From assembly GCF_036240795.1 (NCBI RefSeq), contig NZ_CP108454.1, forward strand, positions 8,368,001 to 8,432,000: DNA of 64,000 bases. The letters run 5' to 3'. Source of the stretch: Streptomyces sp. NBC_01268. GTDB lineage: Bacteria; Actinomycetota; Actinomycetes; Streptomycetales; Streptomycetaceae. This document shows positions 9,303 to 18,051 of the stretch, piece by piece. The notes beneath the pieces are model-generated. The model searched no databases. It saw only the letters and a program-made list of their open reading frames with translations, and was not told the DNA's origin. How positions within the stretch are numbered: position 1 is the stretch's first letter; each line of letters begins with the position of its first letter. The position numbers were made by a program, and so were the translations under genes.

Positions 9303-10208
9303 TCAGAGCCCTCCCCAACCGGCCGCCGCCTCGGTAAGCCGCTCGCGCACGACGGTGAGGGCCGGGTTGGCCGGCGCGCCGCGGCGTACCGCGAGGTAGA
9401 TGGTGTTGAGCGGAGGCGCCTCGGAGCGGTGGAGCTCGGCGATACGGCCTGCGGCCAGGGCGGGTTCGGCCACGTAGCGCGGGAGCGCGGAGATCCCGGC
9501 ACCCGCTTCGACGGCCGCGAGGACCGCACGCAGGTCGGGGGCGACGAGCGCGACGGGGTTGGCGGGGCGGTGCCCGAACTCGCTGCGCCAGTAACGGCGC
9601 AGGATCGGCAGCTCTTCTCCGTAGGTGACCAGCGGCAGTGCGGCCAGGGCGTCGGCCGGGGCGGTGCGCAGCCGGTCGTCGTCCACGGTGCGGGCCATGG
9701 ACGGCGGGCCGACGAGGAGGAACTCCTCGTCGACCAGGGGGACGGCGAAGAGCTCCTGGTGTGGGGGCCGGATCGCGGAGACGACCAGATCGAGCCGGTC
9801 TGCGGCCAGGTCGGTGAGGAGATCCCGGGCCAGGCCGAATGCCGCACGCAGGTGCAGTCCGCGGCCGGTGAGCGGGGCGAGCACGGGCAGTACCCGGAGG
9901 GTCATGATCTCGGCCGCGCCACCGATGCGTACCGTCCCGCGCAGCGCCGGCTCGGTCTCCGTGGAGCCGAGGGCGTCGCGGAGGCCGTCCAGGTGCAGGC
10001 TCACGCGGGCCGCGAGGGCAGCGGCGCGCGGTGTGGGGGTGACGCCCTTGCGGGAGCGGATGAAGAGCGGCTCCCCGATCTGGTCCTCCAGGCGGGCGAG
10101 CTGGCCGGTGACGGCGGGTTGGGTCACGCCCAGCCTCTGCGCCGCCGCGGAGAGGGAGCCTGCCCGGTAGATCTCCAGGAATGTGGCCAGCAGGTCCAGG
10201 CTCGGCAC
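9303..10208 (-). CDS. LysR-family transcriptional regulator
   Basis: A 301-aa protein with an N-terminal winged helix-turn-helix (FLEIYRAGSLSAAAQRLGVT then QPAVTGQLARLEDQIGEPLF) and a C-terminal substrate-binding domain (LRGTVRIGGAAEIM, GISALPRYVAEP). The GTG start follows GAAGGAAG. LysR proteins usually control a divergent neighbour, but here the flanking genes are decayed (SDR piece, NTF2-like piece), so the present target is unclear. Confidence 0.92.
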   Translation of the reverse strand: MPSLDLLATFLEIYRAGSLSAAAQRLGVTQPAVTGQLARLEDQIGEPLFIRSRKGVTPTPRAAALAARVSLHLDGLRDALGSTETEPALRGTVRIGGAAEIMTLRVLPVLAPLTGRGLHLRAAFGLARDLLTDLAADRLDLVVSAIRPPHQELFAVPLVDEEFLLVGPPSMARTVDDDRLRTAPADALAALPLVTYGEELPILRRYWRSEFGHRPANPVALVAPDLRAVLAAVEAGAGISALPRYVAEPALAAGRIAELHRSEAPPLNTIYLAVRRGAPANPALTVVRERLTEAAAGWGGL

Positions 10209-10429
10209 GCGTTCTTCCTTCTTTCGTTGCCCGGGGCGCCCGCCACCGGTACGCGAGGTGCGGCAGCTCAGTGTAGGGACGACCTCCCGCTGTCCGTGGC
10301 GCGTGTGGGCTGTTGTTCTCGTCAGCGGTGGGCGTCAGATCAGGAAGGTCGGCAGCGGGGCTGCCACGAGAGGAACTGGCGTCTCGATCGCAGGGCGAGC
10401 GTGCCGTCAGGCCGCCGAGCCGCGTGCCG

Positions 10430-10692
10430 TCAGGCCGCAGGACCGGCCGGCAGGGTGTAGCGGACCGCCGGGCGCGGGGATGACCGTCGCGGAAGACGAA
10501 GGTGTCCACGCCGTCTTCCACGCGCGCCAGGGCGGCTCCGATGCCCTGCTTGACACCGTCGCGTCCGCGCAGGTCGCAGTCAGGAGTGACGAAGACGGCG
10601 TCGGGTGTGAAGTTCGCGGCGATCGCGTCGCGGTCGCCGGAGTCGAGCGCCCGGACGTGGTCACGACAGGCCTCCTGGGGACTGCGGGTCAT
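10430..10692 (-). pseudogene. NTF2/SnoaL-like protein, frameshifted and shortened
   Basis: The ATG at 10692 opens MTRSPQEACRDHVRALDSGD and DAIAANFTPDAVFVTPD, a typical SnoaL-like start. The core between QGIGAALARV and DTFVFRDG is shorter than in the family. After DTFVFRDG the frame must shift by one to give VRYTLPAGPAA and a stop at 10430. Intact homologues are about 120 aa and this is about 87, so both a deletion and a frameshift are indicated. Confidence 0.6.
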
Positions 10693-10722
10693 CGAAGCGT
10701 CCTCCGTACGGCTGCGGGTGCG

Positions 10723-11082
10723 TCAGGGGAGGTAGGCGATGCCGTGGGCGCCTTGCGTGGTGTCGGGGTCGCCCGGGTCGATGTCCAGGACCGTGCCCAC
10801 GGAGCCATCGGCGAGGTCGACGACGTGCACGGTGCCCGAGCCGAGGTCGGCGACGAACGCGCGGTCGCCGTCCGGGGTGGTGCGGATCGTGATCGGGCCC
10901 CGGCCCACGGGCGCGGTGACCAGCGGGGCGAGCCCGCCGGCGGACAGGACGGTCGCGTACAGCGGTCCGCGGTCCGCGGTCCCGGTTGAGGGCGAGCCCG
11001 CGCGGCGCCCCTCCGGTGCCAGCGACACCACCCCCACGACCTTGCGCTCGTGAGTCGTCCGTACGGATGGCGATGTGGTCAA
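10723..11082 (-). pseudogene. fragment of a YncE-like beta-propeller protein
   Basis: This frame carries repeats of the YVTN type: ITIRTTPDGDRAFVADLGSG, TVHVVDLADGSVGTVLDIDP and GAHGIAYLP at the end. Intact proteins have about six blades, and only two are seen here. The region upstream (to 11110) reads as a degraded continuation in another frame. It is probably a 3' remnant of a secreted or cytosolic propeller protein. Confidence 0.5.
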
Positions 11083-11227
11083 GGCCCCGGTTGAGGAGAG
11101 GAATTGTCACGGGCTTCTCTCCTTCGCGGGCGGGACTGCCGCTGGGTGCGTGGTGCTGCGGGAACTGATCCGACGGCCGGGAGCGCCGGTGGCTCCACGG
11201 CCGTCGGATCGGGCTCGGCGCTCTGGT

Positions 11228-11929
11228 TCAGGCGGAGAGGGCCTTGAGGACGGACTCGGCCGTGGCCGTGCTCGACTGCGGGTTCTGGCCCGTGACGAGG
11301 TTGCCGTCGACGACGACCGTGTTGCTCCAGGCGGCACCCGTGCGCGGGACTGCTCCCCGCTCGCGCAGCCGGGACTCGACGAAGAACGGCGTGTTCTCGC
11401 CGAGGCCGCCCTGGCGCTCCTCCTCGTCGGTGAACGAGGTCAGGTCACGGCCGGCGAACGTGAAGCTGCCGTCAGCCTTGGACGCGCTCAGCAGACCGGC
11501 GACACCGTGGCACAGCGCGGCCACGGTCTTGCCCTGGGAGTCTGCTTCGTTCAGGAGCCTGCCCAGGTCGGCGTCCCGAGCGAGATCGGCCATCGGGGCG
11601 TGCCCGCCCGGGACGTAGATCGCGTCGTAGTCGCCGATGGTGACGTCGGAGAGGGTCAGCGGTGTGGCAAGTTCATTCGCGATGCCGGCGAGGTACGCCT
11701 TGAACTCCTCCGCGTCCGTGGCGGAGACGCCGCCCTGCTCGCTGAGGCTGAGCGCGTCGACGGTGGGCCTCACGCCGCCCGGGGTGGCGATGTCCACCTC
11801 CACCCCGGCGGCCTTGAGGACGCGGTGGGAGGCGGCGACCTCCTCGGCCCAGAAGCCGGTGGGGTGAGTGGACCCGTCAGCCAGCTGCAGGCTGGTGGCG
11901 GCGGAGATGACCATGAGGATCTTCGACAT
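11228..11929 (-). CDS. DJ-1/PfpI family protein (Hsp31-like)
   Basis: A 233-aa type-1 glutamine amidotransferase-like protein. The nucleophile elbow is KTVAALCHGVAGLL (catalytic Cys), preceded by AIYVPGGHAPMADL; the N-terminus MSKILMVISAATS is standard. Members act as glyoxalase III, deglycase or chaperone-like stress proteins; the substrate cannot be told from sequence. ATG 11929 has only a weak ribosome site, and no better start is seen. An AT-rich dyad lies about 125 bases upstream. Confidence 0.9.
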   Translation of the reverse strand: MSKILMVISAATSLQLADGSTHPTGFWAEEVAASHRVLKAAGVEVDIATPGGVRPTVDALSLSEQGGVSATDAEEFKAYLAGIANELATPLTLSDVTIGDYDAIYVPGGHAPMADLARDADLGRLLNEADSQGKTVAALCHGVAGLLSASKADGSFTFAGRDLTSFTDEEERQGGLGENTPFFVESRLRERGAVPRTGAAWSNTVVVDGNLVTGQNPQSSTATAESVLKALSA

Positions 11930-12055
11930 GGATGTGCCTGACCTTGTCGTGGGGAACGGGATGTCACGCGGCGAGCCGCGTGCCGCCGGGTATCCGGCGG
12001 CTGTGGGGACAACCCCAGGATCCATCACCAATCATCCAGGCACATCCAGAGCGCT

Positions 12056-12069
12056 ATAAGAATTGTTAT
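12056..12069. promoter_or_regulatory. AT-rich dyad upstream of the DJ-1 gene
   Basis: ATAAGAATTGTTAT is a near-perfect dyad centred on AATT in an otherwise GC-rich region. Its position, about 125 bases upstream of the DJ-1 gene, fits an operator for a small regulator (such as MarR or HxlR types). No such regulator is adjacent, so this is a suggestion only. Confidence 0.35.
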
Positions 12070-12137
12070 GACTGGGTGATGGCCTGTCCAGGCGCCCCGG
12101 CTTCGCATGCCCGGATGGCCGGCCCTCCCTCCTTGAT

Positions 12138-12175
12138 CTCGGGTGGGTGAACGGCGAGCCGTTCACCCACCCGAG
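12138..12175. repeat. 38-bp near-perfect palindrome
   Basis: The arms CTCGGGTGGGTGAACGGC and GCCGTTCACCCACCCGAG match at all 18 positions around a 2-base centre (GA). It lies in a gene-poor stretch between the DJ-1 gene and an IS5 fragment. It could be an operator, a terminator or an element end. There is no T-run after it. Confidence 0.7.
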
Positions 12176-12327
12176 AGGCCATCCCCCTCACCGCTCCCCG
12201 CTTGATGCCGTCGGTCCGTCCGAGCATGTCGCGAAGGTGCCTCCCGGCCCCTACGGCCTTCTGCACCTTCGTGACGACGAGGGCCCGACCCATGAGAACG
12301 GGGTACGTGTACCGAGGCTCGCCCGGG

Positions 12328-12729
12328 TCACGGCCACCGAGCACACGGAGACGCCGCTTTGCCCCGTGCATCCCGATACTCGAGGACCCGTTCGTTGCGG
12401 CGTGAGCTGTATGCCTCGTCGCCACCGAGGTGCTCTGGTCGGGCGCGTGGCCGCCCGCCCCGCGGTCGGGGAACGCGGACGCGTTCGAGGACCTCGATCA
12501 TCTGCGGCGCGTCGCCCCACCGGCCCGGCGTGACGGGGAATGCCGGCGGACGGCATCCGCCTTCACCGGCGAGGTGGAGTGTGCAGGTCAGACCGCCCCG
12601 CGACGCCGAGCCCTTCGCCAGGGCGGTGATGCCGGGGCGCCGATCTTCATCCGGGACGGGCGGCTCCTTCTCGCATGCCCCCGCCGCATGCTGATGAGCA
12701 CGGCAGGACGCCGACTCGACGCTCACCAT
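12328..12729 (-). mobile_element. IS5-type transposase fragment
   Basis: The frame shows the internal part of an IS5-group transposase: RAHQHAAGACEKE, ASRGGLTCTLHLAGEGGCRP, RVPRPRGGRPRARPEHLGG and DEAYSSRRNERVL. It diverges from the family soon after, and both the N-terminus and the C-terminal DDE Glu region are missing. It is an old, inactive remnant of a different IS5 subgroup from the one at 247-975. Confidence 0.65.
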
Positions 12730-13130
12730 GTTCCCATCGATCCGGCCCGCGAGCCCGGCGCCGAGACGTCGCCCACGAGCACGGTGACCGCTAATCCTGG
12801 GCGAGTTGGTCGAGCCTCGACCAGCTTCATGGCTCTGTTCACGAGCAACCGGTCCACAATCGCGGTTCCTTGAGATGAACGACGCAGGCCCGCCGCGGCG
12901 GCGGGCCCGCGCCGATGGACCGCCGGTCAGCCGGCCTGGCCGGTGGGCATGATGGTGACCTGATGGAGGTTCACCCGCGGGGCAGCGTGGCGAACGGTCT
13001 CACTTCCCTCCGTCGGTCCACACCGCGGTACCGACTGCGGACCGCTGTGACCCCCACCGAGGGTGATCGTTACTCAGCGAGTCGAGCCGGACCGGGCGCT
13101 CTGGGTGCCCGCGGGGAAGAGGGTGTGTGC
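12730..13130. other. gene-free stretch upstream of rppA
   Basis: No gene is seen. It contains a GC hairpin at 12888-12908 (GGCCCGCCG and CGGCGGGCC arms). The promoter of the pigment operon should lie near 13000-13130, but no clear -10/-35 pair can be named. Confidence 0.4.
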
Positions 13131-14627
13131 ATGGCGACGTCACGTCAGCCGGCCGTGCCGGTTCCTGAGTCCGTCATCACCATGGGGGCGACACTTGAAC
13201 TCGCGCGCTCGCGCCATGCCGACCACCCCCAACCAGGCCTCACACCGAGCCTGATCGAGAACACCGGGGTACGGACCCGCCACCTGGTGCAACCGGTCGA
13301 GGAGACGCTCGCACACCCGGGCTTCGAAGAGCGCAACCGGCTTTACGCGGCAGAGGCCAAGGCCCGCGTGCCCATGGTCGTACGGCGAGCCCTTGAGGAC
13401 GCCGGGCTGCGCGCCGCCGATATCGACCTGATCATCCACGTGTCCTGCACCGGGTTCATGATGCCCCCGCTCACCGCCTGGCCCAGCAACACGATGGGTT
13501 TCCCCTCCGCCACAGGGCAGTCGCCGATCGCCCAGCTGGGCTGCGCGGGCGGCGGCGCCGCGATCAATCGGGCGCACGACCTCTGCAAGGCCTACCCGGC
13601 GGCGAACGCGCTGATCATGGCCTGTGAGTTGTGCTCCCTGTGCTACCAGCCCACCGACGTCAGCGTCGGATCGCTGCTGGACAACGGTCTGTTCGGTGAC
13701 GGTGTGGCCGCCACAGTGGTCCGCGGGACGGGCGGAGCCGCTATCCACCTGGAGCGAAACGCTTCGTACCTGGTCCCGGACACCGAGGACGAGATCGCGT
13801 ACGCCGTGCGCGCCACCGGCTTCCACTTCCTGCTCGACGAGCGGGTGCCTGGCACCATGGAGTCGCTCGCCCCCGCGCTGCGCGCCCTCGCCGGACGGAC
13901 ACGGCTGGGACGCCTCCGACCTCGACTTCTCCCTCGTGCACGCTGGGGGCCGCGGATCCTCGACGATCTCAGCCAGGTCCTGGGCGTGCCCCCGGAGGCC
14001 TTGCGCTTCAGCCGGGCCGCGCTCACCGAGTACGGAAACGTGGCGAGCGTCGTCGTACCGGACGCGCTGCGCTGCCTGTCCGACGAGGGCGGCGCCGTCG
14101 ACCAAGCGCGCGGCCTGCTGGCCGGATCCGGTCCGGGCAGCACCGCCGCGCAGCAGGTGACGTTCAAGGTGACCGGCGAACAGTCGCGCACCGCGTCGAG
14201 CTGCGAGGTCGTCGTAGCGCCCGGCTTCGACATCGGCGCGCACGTCCACACCCGCGGCGAGGAGCTCCGCTACGTACGCGAAGGGGAAGCCGACGTCCTC
14301 GCCTTCCAGCCGCGCGTGCGAACCCCCGACGGCTGGCGCGGGTGGCGGTCCACGCAGGGCGACCGCATGGTCCGCGCCACACCCGGCACGGTCAGCGAGG
14401 TCCCGCCGGGCTGCCCCTACGCGTTCGCCCATCCCACCGAAGGCCCGGCGCGGATGTTCTTCCACGCGTCCCCGCCGCCGGACCGCGAGCCGTATTTCGA
14501 GGAGCTCATGGACGTCCTGTCCGCGGACGGACCCGCCGACCACACCGCCACCGCGGCACCGCGCCGCCGCTCCGGCATCGAGCAGCTGACCCCGCTGCGC
14601 CACGACCGGCCGGCGAGGAGCCACTGA
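13131..14627 (+). CDS. rppA: RppA type III polyketide synthase fused to cupin oxygenase, with internal frameshift pair
   Basis: A 498-aa open frame. Residues 1 to about 345 are RppA, which makes 1,3,6,8-tetrahydroxynaphthalene from malonyl-CoA: IENTGVRTRHLVQPVEETL, catalytic Cys in QLGCAGGGAAIN, and ERNASYLVPDTEDEI. Residues from about 345 to 498 are a cupin (GAHVHTRGEELRYVREGEAD, PPGCPYAFAHP) like MomA quinone-forming oxygenase, normally a separate gene. Between 13893 and 13950 the open frame reads RTRLGRLRPRLLPRARW. The shifted frame there reads the expected HGWDASDLDFSLVHAGG, including the catalytic His. One extra base near 13890 and one missing near 13945 would explain this. The RppA part is therefore inactive, or the sequence has two errors. 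The Asn of the triad, in EYGNVASVVV, is present. Its stop overlaps the P450 start. Confidence 0.8.
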   Translation: MATSRQPAVPVPESVITMGATLELARSRHADHPQPGLTPSLIENTGVRTRHLVQPVEETLAHPGFEERNRLYAAEAKARVPMVVRRALEDAGLRAADIDLIIHVSCTGFMMPPLTAWPSNTMGFPSATGQSPIAQLGCAGGGAAINRAHDLCKAYPAANALIMACELCSLCYQPTDVSVGSLLDNGLFGDGVAATVVRGTGGAAIHLERNASYLVPDTEDEIAYAVRATGFHFLLDERVPGTMESLAPALRALAGRTRLGRLRPRLLPRARWGPRILDDLSQVLGVPPEALRFSRAALTEYGNVASVVVPDALRCLSDEGGAVDQARGLLAGSGPGSTAAQQVTFKVTGEQSRTASSCEVVVAPGFDIGAHVHTRGEELRYVREGEADVLAFQPRVRTPDGWRGWRSTQGDRMVRATPGTVSEVPPGCPYAFAHPTEGPARMFFHASPPPDREPYFEELMDVLSADGPADHTATAAPRRRSGIEQLTPLRHDRPARSH

Positions 14628-15832
14628 TGCGGGACACCGCTCCCCCCGTGTACGAGACCGTCGACCTGGCGGCGCTGGACTTCGACCCGTTCCTCCGCGA
14701 GGCACTGCGGGAAGCGCCGGTCGTCCGGGTCCGGCTGCTGCACGGGACTGCTGGCGAGTGCTGGCTGGCGACGCGGCACGACGTGGTCCGGTTCGTCACC
14801 TCCGACCCCCGGTTCAGCCGGGACATCGTCGGCCGGCCGCTGCCGAGCATGAACAGGTACCTCGTGCCGCTGGACCGGGCGGTCAGCTTCGTGGATCCCC
14901 CAGATCACTCCCGGGTCCGTTCCGTGGTCTCCTCGGCGTTCAACCGCTCGGCCATGGCGACGCTGCGGCCGCGCGCACAGGCCGTACTCGACGGCCTGAT
15001 CGACCGCATGGTGGCGTCCGGGCCGCCTGCGGACCTCGTACGGCAGGTGACCTCGCCGTTCCCCCTGCACGTCATCGGAGCTGTCCTGGGAGTGCCGGAG
15101 GCCGACCGGCAGCGCCTGCGCGTGTGGGCGGACGCCGTGCTGACGAGGGCGACGGACGAGGCAGGCGTCGAGCGGGCCCGACAGGCCAAGGAGACCGCCC
15201 GCGCCTACTTCCGCGAGCTGGCCCGGGAGCGCCGGGCCCGGCCGCAGGAGGATCTCACGAGCGCGTTGGCAGCCGCGGTCGCGAGCGGCCGGATCGAAGA
15301 GGAGGAGATGCTCGCTCTGGCGGTGCTGATGGGGCTGAACGGCTGGCACGCCGTCCGCAACCACACCTCGAACATGATGTACGTACTCCTCACCGACGAC
15401 AGCCTGATGAGCCGGCTGCGGTCGGACCCGAAGGCCGTGCCGGCCGCCGTGGAGGAGCTGCTGCGCTGGATTCCGCACAAGCACGGCGTGGGACAGCCAC
15501 GCGTCGCCACGGAGGACGTCGAGGTGGGCGGGGTCCAGATCCGCCGGGGCGAGGCCGTGTATGTCTCGTACGTGGCGGCCAACTGGGACGACGCGTGCTA
15601 CCCCGAGCCGGGCCGCATCGACATCGACCGCCAGGGCCCACCCCACCTGGCCTTCGGCTACGGTCCCCACCACTGCGTGGCACCGCTGCTGGCCCGGCTG
15701 GAGGCGGAGCTGCTCCTGACCACGCTGATCGAACGACTGCCTGACCTGCGGCTTGCCGTCGACCCCGGCGAGGTGACCTGGCAGAAGGACGTGCTCATCC
15801 GCGGGCCGGTGGGACTGCCCGTGACCTGGTAG
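14627..15832 (+). CDS. cytochrome P450, CYP158-like (flaviolin coupling)
   Basis: A 401-aa P450. The heme-binding motif is HLAFGYGPHHCVAPLLARLE, and the I-helix is unusual, with NGWHAVRNHTSNM in place of the common AGxxT. The CYP158 family, which follows rppA in other Streptomyces, couples flaviolin into red-brown dimers and trimers that protect against UV. The ATG overlaps the rppA-cupin stop (TGATG), so the two are translated together. The gene looks intact even though its upstream partner carries a frameshift pair. Family placement rests on synteny and motif order and is reasonably firm. Confidence 0.85.
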   Translation: MRDTAPPVYETVDLAALDFDPFLREALREAPVVRVRLLHGTAGECWLATRHDVVRFVTSDPRFSRDIVGRPLPSMNRYLVPLDRAVSFVDPPDHSRVRSVVSSAFNRSAMATLRPRAQAVLDGLIDRMVASGPPADLVRQVTSPFPLHVIGAVLGVPEADRQRLRVWADAVLTRATDEAGVERARQAKETARAYFRELARERRARPQEDLTSALAAAVASGRIEEEEMLALAVLMGLNGWHAVRNHTSNMMYVLLTDDSLMSRLRSDPKAVPAAVEELLRWIPHKHGVGQPRVATEDVEVGGVQIRRGEAVYVSYVAANWDDACYPEPGRIDIDRQGPPHLAFGYGPHHCVAPLLARLEAELLLTTLIERLPDLRLAVDPGEVTWQKDVLIRGPVGLPVTW

Positions 15833-16075
15833 CCCACGGGACGGAGCCAGGGCCGCAGACCGGGAGTCGGGCAGCGGCCGGCGGGAGAACGTCGGCGCGG
15901 TACGGGTCGGCAGGTACCCAACGATCACCGAAGCCGCGCACGCACCGCCCGGACGTACATGCGGCAGGGGAAGGCACAGCCGACCCGCACCGAGCGCGCC
16001 GTCCTCTCGGGATTCTGACGCCGCATCGGGGCGGGCGAGGGGTGACCGAGGCCGGTGAAGATCGTTGTCGCAGGT

Positions 16076-16321
16076 ATGAAGAAGAACATGCTGCTGGCGG
16101 TGCTGCCCGCGTTCGCGCTGGCCATGGCCGCCCCCGCACAGGCCGATGCCCACGACCCCACCAGCGAAGCCTTCACGGTCGGCGGCATCGAGGCGGCCGG
16201 CGACCATGACCACGCCACGTGCGCGTGCCCCGCTCCCGAAACGAGCGCCCAGCAGCTTTCGGGGATGCGCATGCCACGCACTCGGTTCAACGCCCCGGAC
16301 AGCGGAGCCTTCGGTCGCTGA
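16076..16321 (+). CDS. small secreted protein
   Basis: An 81-aa protein with a signal peptide (KKNMLLAVLPAFALAMAAPA, cleavage after AQA). The mature part is short, with a CAC pair (ATCACPAP) and His residues (GDHDHATC) that could bind metal. No family is recognised. The ATG at 16076 lacks a strong ribosome site; a GTG at 16055 is an alternative. Short exported proteins of this kind are common in Streptomyces. Confidence 0.45.
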   Translation: MKKNMLLAVLPAFALAMAAPAQADAHDPTSEAFTVGGIEAAGDHDHATCACPAPETSAQQLSGMRMPRTRFNAPDSGAFGR

Positions 16322-16507
16322 CCCCTCCCCACCCGGCGAGGGCCCGCCCTCTGCCGGACGGGTCGCAGACCGGGACAGCCGACACGCCATAGGCAGACCT
16401 GCTGCGCGAGACACCGCTGGTGTTCGTGGGCGAACAGCACAGTTGGGGCCACGGCGGAGCAGGTCCACGCGCAAAGCACACCGTCGGCTGAGGCGCCGGG
16501 AGTGCTG

Positions 16508-17371
16508 TCACCGTGGTGGTGTCTTGGCCCGCTTCGCCCCACCCCACAGCGAGCCCGGGTTCGCTCGGTTCGGGTACAGCGCGAGCATCGCCTCGTACAG
16601 TTCGGCCGCGGTCTGGGTCTCGGCGTCGAGCCGGTTGAAGTCCGCCAGGTACTTCTTGGTCTCGGCCAGGATCTTCGGGTCGTCGGGCAGGTCGGGGTTC
16701 TTGTGGCCGGCGACGACGTGGGCGGGGTCGAGTGCGGCGAGCGTGTCGGTGGCGCGCATCCACTCCTCGCGTGACGCGGTGGTGGTCTCGCCCATGTACT
16801 GGTGGATGCCGTTGTAGGCGACATCGCCGGCCACGACGAGCCTCAGGTCCGGCACCCACAGCGCGGTGCTGCCCTCGCAGTCGGTGAAACCGGTCTCGAC
16901 CGCTCGCAACGGGTGCCCTTCGAGGGCGAACGTGTCCGCGTCCAGGACCTCCGGGAAGACCTGCGGCAGCGGGACCTGCCCCGGAAAGCGCGAGGTCCAG
17001 AACGTATCGACGTAGGGCGGTGTGCCCTCGAACCTCGCCTTGGCCACGGCTGCGGCGGTCGAGACCGCCTTGGCCCCCGGGAATGCCTCAAGGAGCTGCT
17101 TCACGCCGAAGCCGTGGTCGCCGTGGCCGTGCGTGATGTAGACGTAGGCCAGATTGCGGTCGTGCGCCTTTACCCAGTCGACGAGCTTTTGGTTCTGCTC
17201 GACGGTGAGGTACGTGTCGACGAGTACGGCGTCACGCTCACCGAAGATCAACGTCGCAGTGTTGACCACCCACTGGAGCTCTTCCGGAGTGCCAGGCGGC
17301 AGGTCGCGGGTCAGACCCGACCGGCGCATGCACAACGTCTCGTACCGCAGCGCCGATGAGGCTTCCGGCAT
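16508..17371 (-). CDS. MBL-fold metallo-hydrolase
   Basis: A 287-aa metallo-beta-lactamase-fold hydrolase. The metal motif is THGHGDHGFGVKQL (HxHxDH), followed by GDVAYNGIHQYMGE (bridging Asp) and VVAGHKNPD (last His). The N-terminus has the substrate-side strands VNTATLIFGERDAVLVDTYL. There is no signal peptide. Members hydrolyse many ester, thioester or lactone substrates, and the substrate here is unknown. ATG 17371 is the only good start. It runs opposite to the small secreted gene and has no clear operon partner. Confidence 0.9.
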   Translation of the reverse strand: MPEASSALRYETLCMRRSGLTRDLPPGTPEELQWVVNTATLIFGERDAVLVDTYLTVEQNQKLVDWVKAHDRNLAYVYITHGHGDHGFGVKQLLEAFPGAKAVSTAAAVAKARFEGTPPYVDTFWTSRFPGQVPLPQVFPEVLDADTFALEGHPLRAVETGFTDCEGSTALWVPDLRLVVAGDVAYNGIHQYMGETTTASREEWMRATDTLAALDPAHVVAGHKNPDLPDDPKILAETKKYLADFNRLDAETQTAAELYEAMLALYPNRANPGSLWGGAKRAKTPPR

Positions 17372-18051
17372 GTCGTGCCTACCTTCCGCTCTCGTCGAGA
17401 TCCAGCCGTCGCATGCGCTTGGTCAGTCGCGGATCCCTCGGATCCGAGGCTGGGGACTCGACGAGCCTCCGCCCCGACTTCCAAGACCCATCCTGCGGGC
17501 CCACCTCGGATCCGCAACACGACGACAAGCCCGCCGCCATCCGGCCTCCAGGCGCCACGCCCAGCACGCAGGCGAGGCCCATGTGCCGGCGGTGACGTTC
17601 AGAGCAACGGCGGCCATCCATGGGGCCCAGGGTGGGAGAGGGTGCCGACGGCCGCGCCGCAAGGCCCAAGGGATGCGCCGACGCCAAACCCGATCAGGCG
17701 GCCGAGGCAGTCAGTGGAGCTGTCCGCCGTCCGAGGCCGGCCCGCTCCCCAGGGAGCGGGGATCTACCCGGTACAGCGTGCGCCCGGCCTTCCTGAACTG
17801 GGCTTCTGTGAAGGCTTTGCGTTCCGTTTGCACCGAGCCGCCCTGGGTGCAGGCGTTCACTTCGCATGACAGGCAATGGGCTTCTTGCGTGGTCAACCGA
17901 TGTTCGGCTGGCGGCGCAGCACCAAGCCGGCTGCATGCTTGCTCAGGACCGCCGTCGGCGGATTTCGTCGGGTCGATAGCCCGGCACAGTTCTCCAACTG
18001 TCAGCGCGGATCTCGCTCTTCTGCGTGGGCTTCGACGCGGCGACGAGCTGG
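17372..18051. other. region with only weak open frames
   Basis: No gene is firmly supported. A minus-strand frame (17711-17896) encodes a 61-residue peptide with a Cys pattern (HCLSCEVNACTQ) and no homology I recognise; its start would be TTG. It may be a small gene or a leftover downstream of the NTPase gene. Confidence 0.3.

Noticed and set aside
14417..16474. 685-aa minus-strand frame across the P450
   Set aside because: No domains; antisense shadow of the P450.
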